Part shown: one piece after another, positions 37,562 to 46,817 of the stretch
Position numbering within the stretch: position 1 is the stretch's first letter
How the letters are laid out: each line of letters begins with the position of its first letter
DNA from: Streptomyces wuyuanensis
GTDB lineage: Bacteria > Actinomycetota > Actinomycetes > Streptomycetales > Streptomycetaceae
Assembly: GCF_900103455.1 (NCBI RefSeq)
Contig: NZ_FNHI01000007.1
Span: 1-64,000, forward strand
Length of the DNA: 64,000 bases
Direction of reading: 5' to 3'
Position numbers and translations under genes: made by a program
The notes under the pieces: generated by a model
The model's database searches: none
The model's input: the letters and a program-made list of their open reading frames with translations, nothing else
Told to the model about the DNA's origin: nothing

Positions 37562-39304
37562 ATGGCCGAGAGCGGCAGCACCGCACGGGACCGTTCCGCA
37601 CCGGAAGGTTCCACACTGGACCGCAGAGGGTTCATCCGACTCGCGGGCGGCACCGCGCTCGCCACCGCGCTCACCGGTGCCGGCCCCGGGACGGGTGCGG
37701 CGCACGCCGCCACGGGCGCGCCGGTCACGACCCAGCCGCTCCCCCGGGCCTCGCTGCCGCCGCTCCCGCCCCTGCCCGACCAGCTCTCGGGAGGAAAGGT
37801 GACTCCCCCCGCGCCCTCCGTCCGCGTGCCCCGTGCGGACGGCAAGCCCGCCCCGGCGGCCGTGCGCGCCGCGATTCCGGACACGCTCCCCTTCACCTTC
37901 CACGGCAGCGGCTACACCGCGGTCGACCTCCCGGAGCGGCTGCGGCCCTGGCGCGACCGGCCGACGCCCTGGTCCGGTGTCACCCCGGACACCACGCACA
38001 CCTATCTCGACCGCGACGGGGTCATCATGTACCGCCCGCACAGGTCGGCCCCGGGGTACAACCAGCCCGTCACCCAGATCCAGTTCGGCCTCGGCTGCGC
38101 CGCCGCGTACCGCACCGTCAAGGACCCGGCCCGCAGGGCGCTGTACCTCAAACGCGCCAGGGCCCAGGCGAAGCGGCTGATCGACACCCGGGTGGAGGCG
38201 CGGGGCGCGTGGTACTTCCCGTACCCGTTCGACTTCACGCACGGCACCCACAGCGGCATCTCCTACCGGGCGCCCTGGTACTCGGGGATGGCTCAGGGCG
38301 AGGCGATCAGCCTGTTCGTGCAGCTGTCCCTGCTCGACGGCGTCACGCCGGAGGAGCGGACGCTCTACCGGACGGCCGCCGACGGGGCGTTCGCGTCGCT
38401 GCTGCGCGGGGACGACGGCGACCCGTGGGTGGTAAACAGGGACGACGCCGGCTATCTGTGGATCCAGGAGTACCCGGTCGACGCTCCCGGCACCTCCGAC
38501 CGCACGTACAACGGCATGATCTTCGCCATGTTCGGGCTGTGGGACTACGCCCGGCTGACGGGGAACTCGCTCGCCGCCCGGCTGTACGACGGGGCGTGCA
38601 CCACGGTCGACCACTACTTCCCCACCCTGCGCAACCGGCGCTGGGCCTCGTACTACTGCCTGACGCACCGGATCCCGACGCCCTCGTACCACCAGCACCA
38701 CATCAATCTGTACCGCCAGCTGCACTGGCAGACCGGCAGCCCTCGCTTCGCCCACATGAGCGACCTGCTCACGGACGACCATCCCTCGGGCTTCCTGCCG
38801 GAGGGCTCGCCCGTCGTCCTCGCGGCCGGGAAGCACACGCTGTACCGGTACGACACCGACGCGGACGGGGACTTCGTCGCGGCGAAGGGTGACGCCGAGC
38901 TCGCACGCAGGACCGTCAGCCTGCCCCGCACTACGCGGGCCACCGCGAACCGCCGCCGCCGGATCATGGGCCGCGGCGTGGCCTACCGCATCGACTCGGG
39001 CCCCCACAAGGGCTGGTGGGTCGGCGAGGCCCACCCGAAGTCCTATCTGCTCGGCGAGTACCTCCCCACCGACTACCGGCCCGGCCGGACGCTGTCCTTC
39101 CCCGCGGGCAGCAAGGTGACCTGCCACCGCTACGGACGGGACCGCGGGGTCACCGCCACCCGCACCGTGACGTTCGGCAAACCGTCCGGAGCCCCCTTCG
39201 ACCGGCGGTCGGTCGTCAACGGACGGCCGATGTGCCGGATCGCCGCCGGGGCCCTGAAGGGTTACTGGGTGTTCGCGGGCGACGTCGTCACGGACGGGCG
39301 CTGA
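37562..39304 (+). CDS. Tat-exported D-glucuronyl C5-epimerase family protein
   Basis: A 580-residue secreted protein. A twin-arginine signal (DRRGFIRLAGG, residues 20-30) is followed by a hydrophobic stretch and a probable cleavage after AHA near residue 49. The catalytic region resembles the C-terminal domain of D-glucuronyl C5-epimerases: RAPWYSGMAQGEAISLFVQL near 238, RTYNGMIFAMFGLWDYARLT near 317 and YHQHHINLYRQLHW near 376. These enzymes act on uronic acid residues already in a polymer, converting D-gluco to L-ido (or manno to gulo) forms. A beta-rich C-terminal region of about 150 residues may bind the polymer. It lies among genes for a uronic-acid nucleotide sugar. Substrate is inferred, not known. 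Confidence 0.82.
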   Translation: MAESGSTARDRSAPEGSTLDRRGFIRLAGGTALATALTGAGPGTGAAHAATGAPVTTQPLPRASLPPLPPLPDQLSGGKVTPPAPSVRVPRADGKPAPAAVRAAIPDTLPFTFHGSGYTAVDLPERLRPWRDRPTPWSGVTPDTTHTYLDRDGVIMYRPHRSAPGYNQPVTQIQFGLGCAAAYRTVKDPARRALYLKRARAQAKRLIDTRVEARGAWYFPYPFDFTHGTHSGISYRAPWYSGMAQGEAISLFVQLSLLDGVTPEERTLYRTAADGAFASLLRGDDGDPWVVNRDDAGYLWIQEYPVDAPGTSDRTYNGMIFAMFGLWDYARLTGNSLAARLYDGACTTVDHYFPTLRNRRWASYYCLTHRIPTPSYHQHHINLYRQLHWQTGSPRFAHMSDLLTDDHPSGFLPEGSPVVLAAGKHTLYRYDTDADGDFVAAKGDAELARRTVSLPRTTRATANRRRRIMGRGVAYRIDSGPHKGWWVGEAHPKSYLLGEYLPTDYRPGRTLSFPAGSKVTCHRYGRDRGVTATRTVTFGKPSGAPFDRRSVVNGRPMCRIAAGALKGYWVFAGDVVTDGR

Positions 39305-39317
39305 GCACCGCCCCGCC

Positions 39318-39363
39318 GGGTCACCCGGGACCGTCCGCCTGCACGGACGGTCCCGGGTGACCC
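39318..39363 (+). terminator. Terminator after the C5-epimerase-like gene
   Basis: A perfect 20-bp stem (39318-39337 with 39344-39363), a 6-base loop, then GTTTT. It separates this gene from the following epimerase-glycosyltransferase operon. Confidence 0.88.
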
Positions 39364-39575
39364 GTTTTCGGCCGAAGTACGCACCCGGTTCACGAAATCG
39401 TTATGCGGTCGCGCCGATGATCGCCGGGGGCGTTCTGACCTTTGCATGCACACGCCCCCCGCCCGGTGCGGCCCCACGGCCCTGGGCCTGGTCAGTACGT
39501 GGATTGCCTACCATTGCGAGCAGTGTGAGACCGTGACACGCCTGCCCACGCCCTGACCAAGAAGAAGAGTGCTCA

Positions 39576-40679
39576 GTGAAAGTCATCAGCATCGTCGGAG
39601 CCCGTCCTCAACTGGTGAAGCTCGCCCCCATCGCGGCGGCGTTCGCGGAGACCGAGCACGAGCACTTCATCGTGCACACCGGGCAGCACTACGACGCCGA
39701 CCTCTCCGACGTCTTCTTCGACGGCCTCGGCATCCCGGACCCGGACGTGCACCTCGGCGTGGGCTCCGGCAGCCACGGTGTGCAGACGGGCTCCGTGCTC
39801 TCCGCCCTGGACCCGGTCCTCGAGCGCGAGAAGCCTGACTGGGTGCTCGTGTACGGCGACACCAACAGCACGATCGCGGGCGCGCTGTCGGCCGTGAAGA
39901 TGCACCTCCCGGTGGCGCACCTCGAGGCGGGCCTGCGCTCCTTCAACCGGCGGATGCCGGAGGAGCACAACCGCGTCCTCACCGACCACTGCGCCGACCT
40001 GCTGCTGGCCCCGACCGAGGAGGCCATGCGCCACCTCGCGGGCGAGGGTCTCGCCGACCGGGCGCGGCTCGCCGGTGACGTCATGGTCGACATCTGCCTG
40101 AAGATCCGGGACGCCGTGCGGGCCGGGGAGCACGCCGCGCCGGCGCTGCCCGAGGGCATCGACCCGTCGCAGCCGTTCCTGCTCGCGACGCTGCACCGCC
40201 CGGACAACACGGACGACCCCGAACGCCTCTCCGCGATCCTGGACTCGCTGGCGAAGCTGCCGGTCCCGGTGGCGCTGCTGGCCCACCCGCGTCTGGTCGC
40301 GCGGGCCGAGGCGCACGGCATCAACCTGGCCCAGGGCAGTGTGCACGTCGGCCGGCCGCTGCCGTACGCCGGTCTGGTCGCCGCCGTGCTGGCCTCCACC
40401 GGTGTGATCACGGACTCCGGCGGCCTGCAGAAGGAGGCGTTCCTGCTGGAGCGCATCTGCACCACGGTTCGCCCCGAGACCGAGTGGGTGGAAACCGTCG
40501 AGGCCGGTTGGAACGTCCTTGTTCCCGACCCGCACACCCTCTCCCCCGAGGAGTGGGCCGCGACGGTGACCCGCGCCGTGCCGACCGCCGACCCCGGCAC
40601 CCCGTACGGCGACGGCCGGGCCGCCAAGAACGTTGTCCGGATCATGGAAGAGTGGAAGGGGGGCAGCCGGCACGCGTGA
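39576..40679 (+). CDS. Non-hydrolysing UDP-sugar 2-epimerase, WbpI-like
   Basis: A 367-residue GT-B-fold epimerase. It opens KVISIVGARPQLVKLAPI; the GARPQ form is characteristic of WbpI-type enzymes, whereas WecB (UDP-GlcNAc 2-epimerase) has GTRPE. VHTGQHYDADLSDVFFDGLG, VYGDTNSTIAGALSAVKMHL, LEAGLRSFNRRMPEEHNRVL and ITDSGGLQKEAFLL follow. WbpI converts UDP-2,3-diacetamido-2,3-dideoxy-glucuronate to the manno form; WecB activity cannot be excluded. The start is GTG at 39576 after AAGAAGAG. It heads a plus-strand run of three genes with two glycosyltransferases. Confidence 0.88.
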   Translation: MKVISIVGARPQLVKLAPIAAAFAETEHEHFIVHTGQHYDADLSDVFFDGLGIPDPDVHLGVGSGSHGVQTGSVLSALDPVLEREKPDWVLVYGDTNSTIAGALSAVKMHLPVAHLEAGLRSFNRRMPEEHNRVLTDHCADLLLAPTEEAMRHLAGEGLADRARLAGDVMVDICLKIRDAVRAGEHAAPALPEGIDPSQPFLLATLHRPDNTDDPERLSAILDSLAKLPVPVALLAHPRLVARAEAHGINLAQGSVHVGRPLPYAGLVAAVLASTGVITDSGGLQKEAFLLERICTTVRPETEWVETVEAGWNVLVPDPHTLSPEEWAATVTRAVPTADPGTPYGDGRAAKNVVRIMEEWKGGSRHA

Positions 40680-40773
40680 CGGAGAAGGGGCCCCGCGCCG
40701 CACGCCCGCGACGGGCGACGCGGCGTCCAGGTGGCCCGAATCCGTACATGTCACCGTGCTAGCGTCACCGACT

Positions 40774-42243
40774 ATGTCAGCGTCTCCCGGGTCCGGGCTG
40801 CCCGCCGAAGGCAAGCGGCCTCATGTGATCTACCTCGCCATCGGGTTCCCGCCGGCCGCCAAGAGCTCGGCGTACCGCATGCGCGAGACCGCGAACCAGT
40901 TCATCAACGTGGGCTGGGACGTGACCGTCGTCAACGTCGCCCAGGAGTCCTGGGAGCGGGACTCCGGCGTCGACCTCACCCTGCTGGACCAGGTCGACCC
41001 CAGAGTGAAGATCGTCGAGCTGCCGCTGGCGCGCGAGGATCTCGAGACGGACATCCGCCTCTACGACGAGGCGCGTGCGCTCAACCCCAACGGCTGGGTC
41101 GCCAAGCTGCGCCGCCGCCAGATGAAGCCCTTCCCGGAGCCCAACTTCGGCGAGTGGCGCACCGACCTGGAGCAGGCGGTCCTGCGCATCCACGAGGAGC
41201 ACCCGGCCGACCTGCTGCTCGCCAGCTGTGTGCCGTACGTGAACCTCGCCGCGGCCTGGAAGCTGTGGGAGGAGAAGCGGGTCCCGTACGCGGTGGACTT
41301 CCGCGACGGGTGGTCCATCGACGTCATCGAGGGCGTCGAGGCCTTCGGGCCCGACTCCGAGGAGGGCCGCTGGGAGCGGAAGATCCTCGACGAGGCCCTC
41401 TCCCTGTGGGTGGTCAACGACCCCATCGCCGACCACTACCGCAGGCGGTACCCGGACTTCGCCGACCGCGTCCACGTCGTGCGCAACGGCTACGACGCCG
41501 ACAGCTCCCCGGGCCGCGCCCACGCACCGGACCCCGAGTCCGGGCTGGTCTTCGGCTACCTGGGCACGGTCAACTTCACCCCCCAGCACCTGGAGACGGT
41601 GCTGAACGCCTGGAAGGCGGCGCGGGAGAAGGAGCCGCTGCTGGCCAACGCGCGCTTCGAGGTGCGCGGCCACATCGGCAACGGCGCCGGCCGTGAGGCG
41701 AACCGGCACACGGAGATCCTCAAGCAGGCCGAGGCCGACGGCGTCCACTTCGGCGGCCCCGCCGCCAAGGCCGAGGTCGCGTCGATCTACGCCGGCTGGG
41801 ACGCCATGGTGCTGATCCTGATCGGCGGCCGCTACGTCACCTCCGGCAAGGTGTACGAGTACATGGCGACCGGTCTGCCCATCGTGTCGGCGCACGTCGT
41901 CGAGCACGACGCGTCCAACGTGCTGAGCGGGCACCCGCTGTGGACGGGCGCCGTCGGCATCGACGAGGAGGGGCTGACCGAGTCCTTCGTCCGGGCCGCC
42001 CACATGGCGGTCGAGACCAGCGACGAGGTGCACGCCGAGGCCATGGCCCACGCGGACCAGTTCACCCGCGAGGCGCTGATGACCGTGGCCGTGAAGAACC
42101 TCGTCGAGGAGTTCACGGCGAAGTACGCCGCACAGGGCGCGCGGGGCGTCGACCCCGGCGGCACCCCGGCCGCCGCGCCGGAGACCGGGGACGTGGCGCC
42201 CGTCGCCGAGAAGTCGATCGTCGCCGGAGGACCCACCCCGTGA
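40774..42243 (+). CDS. GT4-like glycosyltransferase
   Basis: A 489-residue GT-B glycosyltransferase. HVIYLAIGFPPAAKSSAYRM near the N-terminus is an acceptor-domain Gly-rich loop of family 4 enzymes. FGYLGTVNFTPQHLETVLNA near 260 begins the donor domain. SGKVYEYMATGLPIVSAHVV near 355 is the sugar-nucleotide segment with the conserved Glu. The C-terminal 50 residues are disordered. A start at ATG 40774 is chosen over longer upstream frames; a TAGCGT box lies 8 bases before it. The next gene starts inside its stop codon (GTGA). Donor unknown, possibly the diacetamido-uronate made by this cluster. Confidence 0.85.
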   Translation: MSASPGSGLPAEGKRPHVIYLAIGFPPAAKSSAYRMRETANQFINVGWDVTVVNVAQESWERDSGVDLTLLDQVDPRVKIVELPLAREDLETDIRLYDEARALNPNGWVAKLRRRQMKPFPEPNFGEWRTDLEQAVLRIHEEHPADLLLASCVPYVNLAAAWKLWEEKRVPYAVDFRDGWSIDVIEGVEAFGPDSEEGRWERKILDEALSLWVVNDPIADHYRRRYPDFADRVHVVRNGYDADSSPGRAHAPDPESGLVFGYLGTVNFTPQHLETVLNAWKAAREKEPLLANARFEVRGHIGNGAGREANRHTEILKQAEADGVHFGGPAAKAEVASIYAGWDAMVLILIGGRYVTSGKVYEYMATGLPIVSAHVVEHDASNVLSGHPLWTGAVGIDEEGLTESFVRAAHMAVETSDEVHAEAMAHADQFTREALMTVAVKNLVEEFTAKYAAQGARGVDPGGTPAAAPETGDVAPVAEKSIVAGGPTP

Positions 42244-44375
42244 CCGAAGTCCTGTTCGTCGCCGCTGCCAAGCCGCAGTTCGGCGTGCTCGCCGACTCGG
42301 TGCGCAAGTTCAACGCCCTCGGCGCGCGGGTGCACCTCGCGGCCACGTTCCACCTGGAGTCCTCTGCCGAGGAGGTCGCCACGCTGGAGCTGGCCGGGCT
42401 GCACCAGCTGCCCCGGAGCGTCGCGCACCGCAGCCAGGCGCTGCGCCGCAAGGCGCGCACGTCCCCGCTGGGCATGCGCGTGTGGATGCAGTCCAAGCCC
42501 GACTCGTGGCTGCGCGACCGGGCCCGCCGGGCCGACGTGATCGTCGCGCTCGACCCCGGGGCCGTGTACACCGTGTGGCGGCTGGCCCAGTACAACCGCA
42601 GCGCCGCCGCGATGTTCGGTCTCGCACCGGGTCTGAAGGCCGTCGAGGGCCTCACGTCGCAGGGCGGCAGTGTGCAGCGCCGCTCGGTCATCCCACCGCT
42701 GGACGCCGTGGCCCGCGATGTCCGCCGCTCCGTTGACGGGCTGCCGGCCGCGGTGATGCGCACCGCGACCGCGCGTCCCGTGATGCGCTCCACCGTCGGT
42801 GCCCGGCTGTGGCGCACCGCCGTCACCGCCCCCGGTGTGCCGACCCGGGTGCGTGCCGCGACCTCCCGCTACGTCGCGGAGGGCATGCAGTGGGCGGGCC
42901 GCACGAGCGGTGCCGCCATAGCGCTCGCCGACGCCGCGTCGAAGATCCCGGACCTCGGGCTCAAGGCGCAGCTCCTCGACGAGGGCGTGATGAAGGAGAT
43001 CACGAAGGGCCTCAGCCCGCGCCATCTCGACAGAGCGGTGGCAGCTCAACTCGCCTTCGCCGACAGCGAGTTCGCCGCCGGCCGGATCGAGAAGGCGGCC
43101 GGAGCGCTGGACCGTGCGCTGTTCCTGGACTTCCACCGGGTGCTGCACATCGACCAGCTGTCCTCGCCGCTGGCGAAGGACGCCGAGGGCTTCGTCGCCC
43201 CGCTGTACCGCTCCAGGGCGATGCAGGCGCTGAGCCGCCCGCAGGGCCGGAAGACGCCGTACAAGAAGGCCCCCACGGACCGTCCGCTGCGGCTGCTGGT
43301 CACGACCAGCGCCAACGACAACTTCCTGCACCACATCCTGGACCACTTCGGCGACCACCCCGGTGTCGAGCTGCGCTTCCTGGACCTGGCCGCGTCGAAG
43401 CACCTCAAGCGGATCGCCTGGGCGGGCCGGCGGATGCTGGAGGACCGGCTGTCCGGCGGCACCAGCGACTACCAGGAAGAGGTCGAGCGGCTGTTCCGCC
43501 CGTACCTCGACTGGGCCGACACGGTCTTCCTGGACTGGTCGGTGGGCCCCGCCGGGATGCTCACGACCATCGACCCGGGTGACACCCGGATCGTGGTCCG
43601 GCTGCACAGCTACGAGGCGTTCACGCGCTGGCCGCACATGACGGACTTCTCGCGCATCGACGATCTCGTCTTCGTCGCCCCGCACGTGAAGGACCTGGCC
43701 GTGTCGCTGGTCCCGCAGCTGCGCGGTGACCAGGCTCCCCGTTTCCACATCGTCGACAACGCGATGGACCTGTCCGGCTTCGCCCGGCCGAAGCCCGCCG
43801 AGGCCCGGTTCAACCTGGGTCTGATCGGGATAAGCCAGGTCGCCAAAGACCCGAAGTGGGCCGTGGACGTCCTGGAGCGGGTGCGCCGCCACGACGAGCG
43901 CTACCGGCTGATCCTGGTCGGCGGCGACATGGACCCGAAGACGAGCCGGGCGACGCGCGAGTACCGCCGCGAGTTCGAGAAGGAGCTGGCTCCGCTGGAG
44001 GAGTCGGGCGCCGTGGTCCGCCTGGGCCCGACGGACGACGTGCCGTCGAAGCTCCAGGAGATCGGCACCATCATCAGCTCCTCGGTCCGCGAGGGCTGCC
44101 ACGTGGGTCTGATGGAGGGCGCGGCGAGCGCCGCCGTCCCGGTCGCCCGCGACTGGCCGTTCTACGCTGGCAAGCCGAACAGCGCCCGCACTCTCTACCC
44201 CGAGGGCTGGGTCGTCGGCTCCCCCGAGGAGGCGGCGAAGCGGATCCTGGAGGCCACGGCCACCGAGGACGCCTGGCGGAACGCGGGCAAGCTGGCGGCC
44301 GAGCACGCGCTGTCCGTGTGGGACTGGCCCGTGGTGCAGAAGCACTTCGAGAAGCTGTTCCTCGAGGACCGGTAG
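42240..44375 (+). CDS. Large GT-B glycosyltransferase with unusual N-terminal half
   Basis: A 711-residue protein. The first 340 residues form an atypical domain. It starts like a Rossmann fold (EVLFVAAAKPQFGVLADSVR) but continues into a long helical region with RTSGAAIALADAASKIPDLG and a TPR-like stretch. The second part (about 350-711) is a GT-B module: LRLLVTTSANDNFLHHILDH, IVVRLHSYEAFTRWPH, ARFNLGLIGISQVAKDPKWA and REGCHVGLMEGAASAAVPVA with an E-x-G-A donor loop. I could not assign a CAZy family. GTG overlaps the previous stop as GTGA. It is last of its operon, ended by the 24-bp hairpin. Confidence 0.8.
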   Translation: MTEVLFVAAAKPQFGVLADSVRKFNALGARVHLAATFHLESSAEEVATLELAGLHQLPRSVAHRSQALRRKARTSPLGMRVWMQSKPDSWLRDRARRADVIVALDPGAVYTVWRLAQYNRSAAAMFGLAPGLKAVEGLTSQGGSVQRRSVIPPLDAVARDVRRSVDGLPAAVMRTATARPVMRSTVGARLWRTAVTAPGVPTRVRAATSRYVAEGMQWAGRTSGAAIALADAASKIPDLGLKAQLLDEGVMKEITKGLSPRHLDRAVAAQLAFADSEFAAGRIEKAAGALDRALFLDFHRVLHIDQLSSPLAKDAEGFVAPLYRSRAMQALSRPQGRKTPYKKAPTDRPLRLLVTTSANDNFLHHILDHFGDHPGVELRFLDLAASKHLKRIAWAGRRMLEDRLSGGTSDYQEEVERLFRPYLDWADTVFLDWSVGPAGMLTTIDPGDTRIVVRLHSYEAFTRWPHMTDFSRIDDLVFVAPHVKDLAVSLVPQLRGDQAPRFHIVDNAMDLSGFARPKPAEARFNLGLIGISQVAKDPKWAVDVLERVRRHDERYRLILVGGDMDPKTSRATREYRREFEKELAPLEESGAVVRLGPTDDVPSKLQEIGTIISSSVREGCHVGLMEGAASAAVPVARDWPFYAGKPNSARTLYPEGWVVGSPEEAAKRILEATATEDAWRNAGKLAAEHALSVWDWPVVQKHFEKLFLEDR

Positions 44376-44388
44376 AGCGGTACGGAAC

Positions 44389-44439
44389 GGGCAAAGGAAA
44401 GAGCCCCGGGACATCGTCCCGGGGCTCTTTCCTTTGCCC
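44389..44439. terminator. Bidirectional terminator between the two convergent sugar operons
   Basis: A perfect 24-bp stem (44389-44412 with 44416-44439) and a 3-base ATC loop. It contains AAAGGAAAGAGCCCC in one arm and the matching T-rich stretch in the other, so it works on both strands. It is the longest perfect hairpin noticed in the window. Confidence 0.92.
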
Positions 44440-44483
44440 TCGTCCGGCTCTCCCGGGACGTCCGCCCCGGCGGGGCGGCCGGG

Positions 44484-45452
44484 CTAAGGGTGACGCAACT
44501 GCCAGCCCGCCCACGCGGACTCGACCATCTCCCGCACCTCGTGGCGCGCGCTCCAGCCCAGCTCCTCGCGGATGCGGTCGGCGGAGGCCACGACCCGGGC
44601 CGGGTCACCCGGCCGGCGGTCGGTGATCTCGGGCTTGACGCCCTCGTGGCCGGTGACGTCCTGGATGATCCCGACCATGTCGGCGACCGAGACGCCCTCG
44701 CCGCGGCCGATGTTGAGGATCAGCCGGGCGTCGGGGTCGGCGGCCAGCCGCCGGGCCGCGGCGACATGGGCGGAGGCGATGTCCTCGACGTGGATGTAGT
44801 CGCGGATGCAGGTGCCGTCCGGCGTCGGGTAGTCGTCGCCGAAGATCCGCGGCGCCTGGCCCGCGGTGAGCCGTTCGAAGACCATCGGCACGAGGTTGAA
44901 GACGCCGTCGTCGCCGAGCTCGGGCGTGGCCGCGCCGGCGACGTTGAAGTAGCGCAGCGAGGCGGTGGCGACGGGGTGGACCTTGCCGACGGCCGTGACC
45001 AGCCACTCACCGGCGAGCTTGGTCTCGCCGTACGGGTTGATGGGCGCGCACGGCGTCTCCTCGGTGACGAGGTCGACGTCCGGCATGCCGTACACGGCCG
45101 CGGAGGACGAGAACAGGAAGCGGCTCACTCCTGCGGCGACGGCTGCGTCGAGGAGGACCCGCAGACCCTCCACGTTCTCCCGGTAGTAGTGGAGCGGCTT
45201 CTCCACGGACTCGGCCACCTGCTTCTTGCCCGCGATGTGCACGACGCCGGTGACGGCGTGGTCGCGCAGGACGCGGTCCACGGTGTCGCGGTCGAGGACC
45301 GTGCCGGTCTCCAGCGGCACCCCGGCGGGCAGCCGTTCGGCGCGTCCCGTGCTCAGGTCGTCGAGGACCACGACGCGCTCGCCGCCCTCGGTCATCGCCT
45401 TCACCACGTGCGATCCGATGAAGCCGGCGCCACCGGTGATCAACCAGGTCAT
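44484..45452 (-). CDS. galE: UDP-glucose 4-epimerase / NDP-sugar epimerase
   Basis: A 322-residue extended SDR. TWLITGGAGFIGSHVVKAM at the N-terminus binds NAD. FLFSSSAAVYG near 119 and YGETK near 145 hold the catalytic Ser and Tyr/Lys. SLRYFNVAGAATPELGDDG and YPTPDGTCIRDYIHVEDIAS are typical of GalE. It interconverts UDP-Glc and UDP-Gal, or the GlcNAc forms. It is last in the minus-strand operon, 81 bases behind the nucleotide-sugar dehydrogenase. ATG at 45452 opens MTWLITGG; the upstream extension is not conserved. Supplies a second sugar for the polymer or general metabolism. Confidence 0.9.
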   Translation of the reverse strand: MTWLITGGAGFIGSHVVKAMTEGGERVVVLDDLSTGRAERLPAGVPLETGTVLDRDTVDRVLRDHAVTGVVHIAGKKQVAESVEKPLHYYRENVEGLRVLLDAAVAAGVSRFLFSSSAAVYGMPDVDLVTEETPCAPINPYGETKLAGEWLVTAVGKVHPVATASLRYFNVAGAATPELGDDGVFNLVPMVFERLTAGQAPRIFGDDYPTPDGTCIRDYIHVEDIASAHVAAARRLAADPDARLILNIGRGEGVSVADMVGIIQDVTGHEGVKPEITDRRPGDPARVVASADRIREELGWSARHEVREMVESAWAGWQLRHP

Positions 45453-45533
45453 GGGGAACCTTCCTGCAAGCGGGCCCTGCCCCACGGGTGCGCGGGGCAG
45501 GGCCAGGTGTTCGCGTACGGAGCGATCCGCCCG

Positions 45534-46817
45534 TCAGCCGCCGATGACGACGCGGCGGACGCCCTCCCAGCGGGCCGGGTCGGTGGTGCGGCGGCCGTCG
45601 ACGAGGACGGTGACGTCCGGCAGGTCGGAGGCGGCCAGCTCGCGGTACTCGGCGTGGTCTGCCTGGAGGACCGCGGCGGTGACCTTCTCGCCCTGGTGCG
45701 GGTTGAGGCCGTGCGCGGCGAGCTCCTCGGCGGTGTACATCGGGTCGGAGACGAACGGCACCGCGCCGCGGGCCTTGAGGGCCTCGACGGTCCCGAAGAC
45801 GCCGGAGAAGGCGGTCTCCTTGACGCCACCGCGGTAGGCGGCGCCCAGCACGAGCACGTTGACGTCCTTCAGGTCGCCGTAGGCGGCGGCCAGCAGGTCG
45901 ACGGCGTACTCCGGCATGGCGGCGTTGGCCTCGCGGGCCGAGCGCACGACGGTCGCCTCCGGGTCGTTCCACAGGTACATCCGCGGGTAGATCGGGATGC
46001 AGTGGCCGCCGACGGCGATACCGGGCTGGTGGATGTGGCTGTAGGGCTGCGAGTTGCAGGCTTCGATGACCTTCTTGACGTCGATGCCGTTCTTGTCGGC
46101 GAACCGGGCGAACTGGTTGGCCAGACCGATGTTGACGTCGCGGTAGGTGGTCTCGGCGAGCTTCGCGAGCTCGGAGGCCTCGGCGGTGCCCAGGTCCCAC
46201 ACGCCGTTCGGCTGCGGGAGGTCCTCACGCTCGTCGAAGTCCAGGACCTGCTCGTAGAACTCCACGCCGCGCGCGGTGGAGGCCTCGTCGATGCCGCCGA
46301 CGAGCTTGGGGTAGCGGCGCAGGTCGGCGAAGACGCGGCCGGTGAGCACCCGCTCCGGGGAGAAGACCAGGTGGAAGTCCTGGCCCGCGGTGAGGCCGGA
46401 GCCCTGCTCCAGCATCGGCGCCCAGCGGGTGCGGGTGGTGCCGACCGGAAGGGTGGTCTCGTACGAGACGAGGGTGCCGGGCTTGAGGCCCTTGGCGATG
46501 TCCCGGGTGGCCGCGTCCATCCAGCCGAAGTCCGGAGTGCCCTCCGCGTCCACGAACAGCGGGACGACGACCACGACCGCCTCGGACTGCGCGACGGCCG
46601 TCGCGGTGTCGGTGGTGGCGGACAGCAGGCCGGCGTCGACGGCCTGCTTCAGCTTGACGTCGAGGTCGTGCTCACCGGGGAAGGGCTCGGTGCCGGCGTT
46701 GACCAGCTCGACGACCTTCTCGTTGACGTCGGCGCCGATGACCTTGTGGCCCTTGGCGGCGAACTGCACGGCGAGCGGAAGCCCGATCTTGCCGAGCGCG
46801 ACTACACAGATATTCAT
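45534..46817 (-). CDS. UDP-N-acetylhexosamine 6-dehydrogenase (WbpA/WecC type)
   Basis: A 427-residue member of the UDP-glucose/GDP-mannose dehydrogenase family. NICVVALGKIGLPLAVQFAA binds NAD. VVPLFVDAEGTPDFGWMDAA and FSPERVLTGRVFADLRRYPK lie in the first domain. IAVGGHCIPIYPRMYL near 275 carries the catalytic Cys. VNVLVLGAAYRGGVKETAFS is in the C-terminal domain. It oxidises C6 of a UDP-N-acetylhexosamine to the uronate in two steps; UDP-GlcNAc is the substrate expected from the WbpB/E/D/I homologues here. ATG overlaps the glycosyltransferase stop as ATGA. Confidence 0.88.
   Translation of the reverse strand: MNICVVALGKIGLPLAVQFAAKGHKVIGADVNEKVVELVNAGTEPFPGEHDLDVKLKQAVDAGLLSATTDTATAVAQSEAVVVVVPLFVDAEGTPDFGWMDAATRDIAKGLKPGTLVSYETTLPVGTTRTRWAPMLEQGSGLTAGQDFHLVFSPERVLTGRVFADLRRYPKLVGGIDEASTARGVEFYEQVLDFDEREDLPQPNGVWDLGTAEASELAKLAETTYRDVNIGLANQFARFADKNGIDVKKVIEACNSQPYSHIHQPGIAVGGHCIPIYPRMYLWNDPEATVVRSAREANAAMPEYAVDLLAAAYGDLKDVNVLVLGAAYRGGVKETAFSGVFGTVEALKARGAVPFVSDPMYTAEELAAHGLNPHQGEKVTAAVLQADHAEYRELAASDLPDVTVLVDGRRTTDPARWEGVRRVVIGG

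Noticed and set aside
39576..46817. Enterobacterial common antigen style WecB-WecC pair making UDP-ManNAcA
   Set aside because: Not excluded, but the GARPQ motif and the presence of 3-dehydrogenase, aminotransferase and acetyltransferase genes favour the Wbp route.
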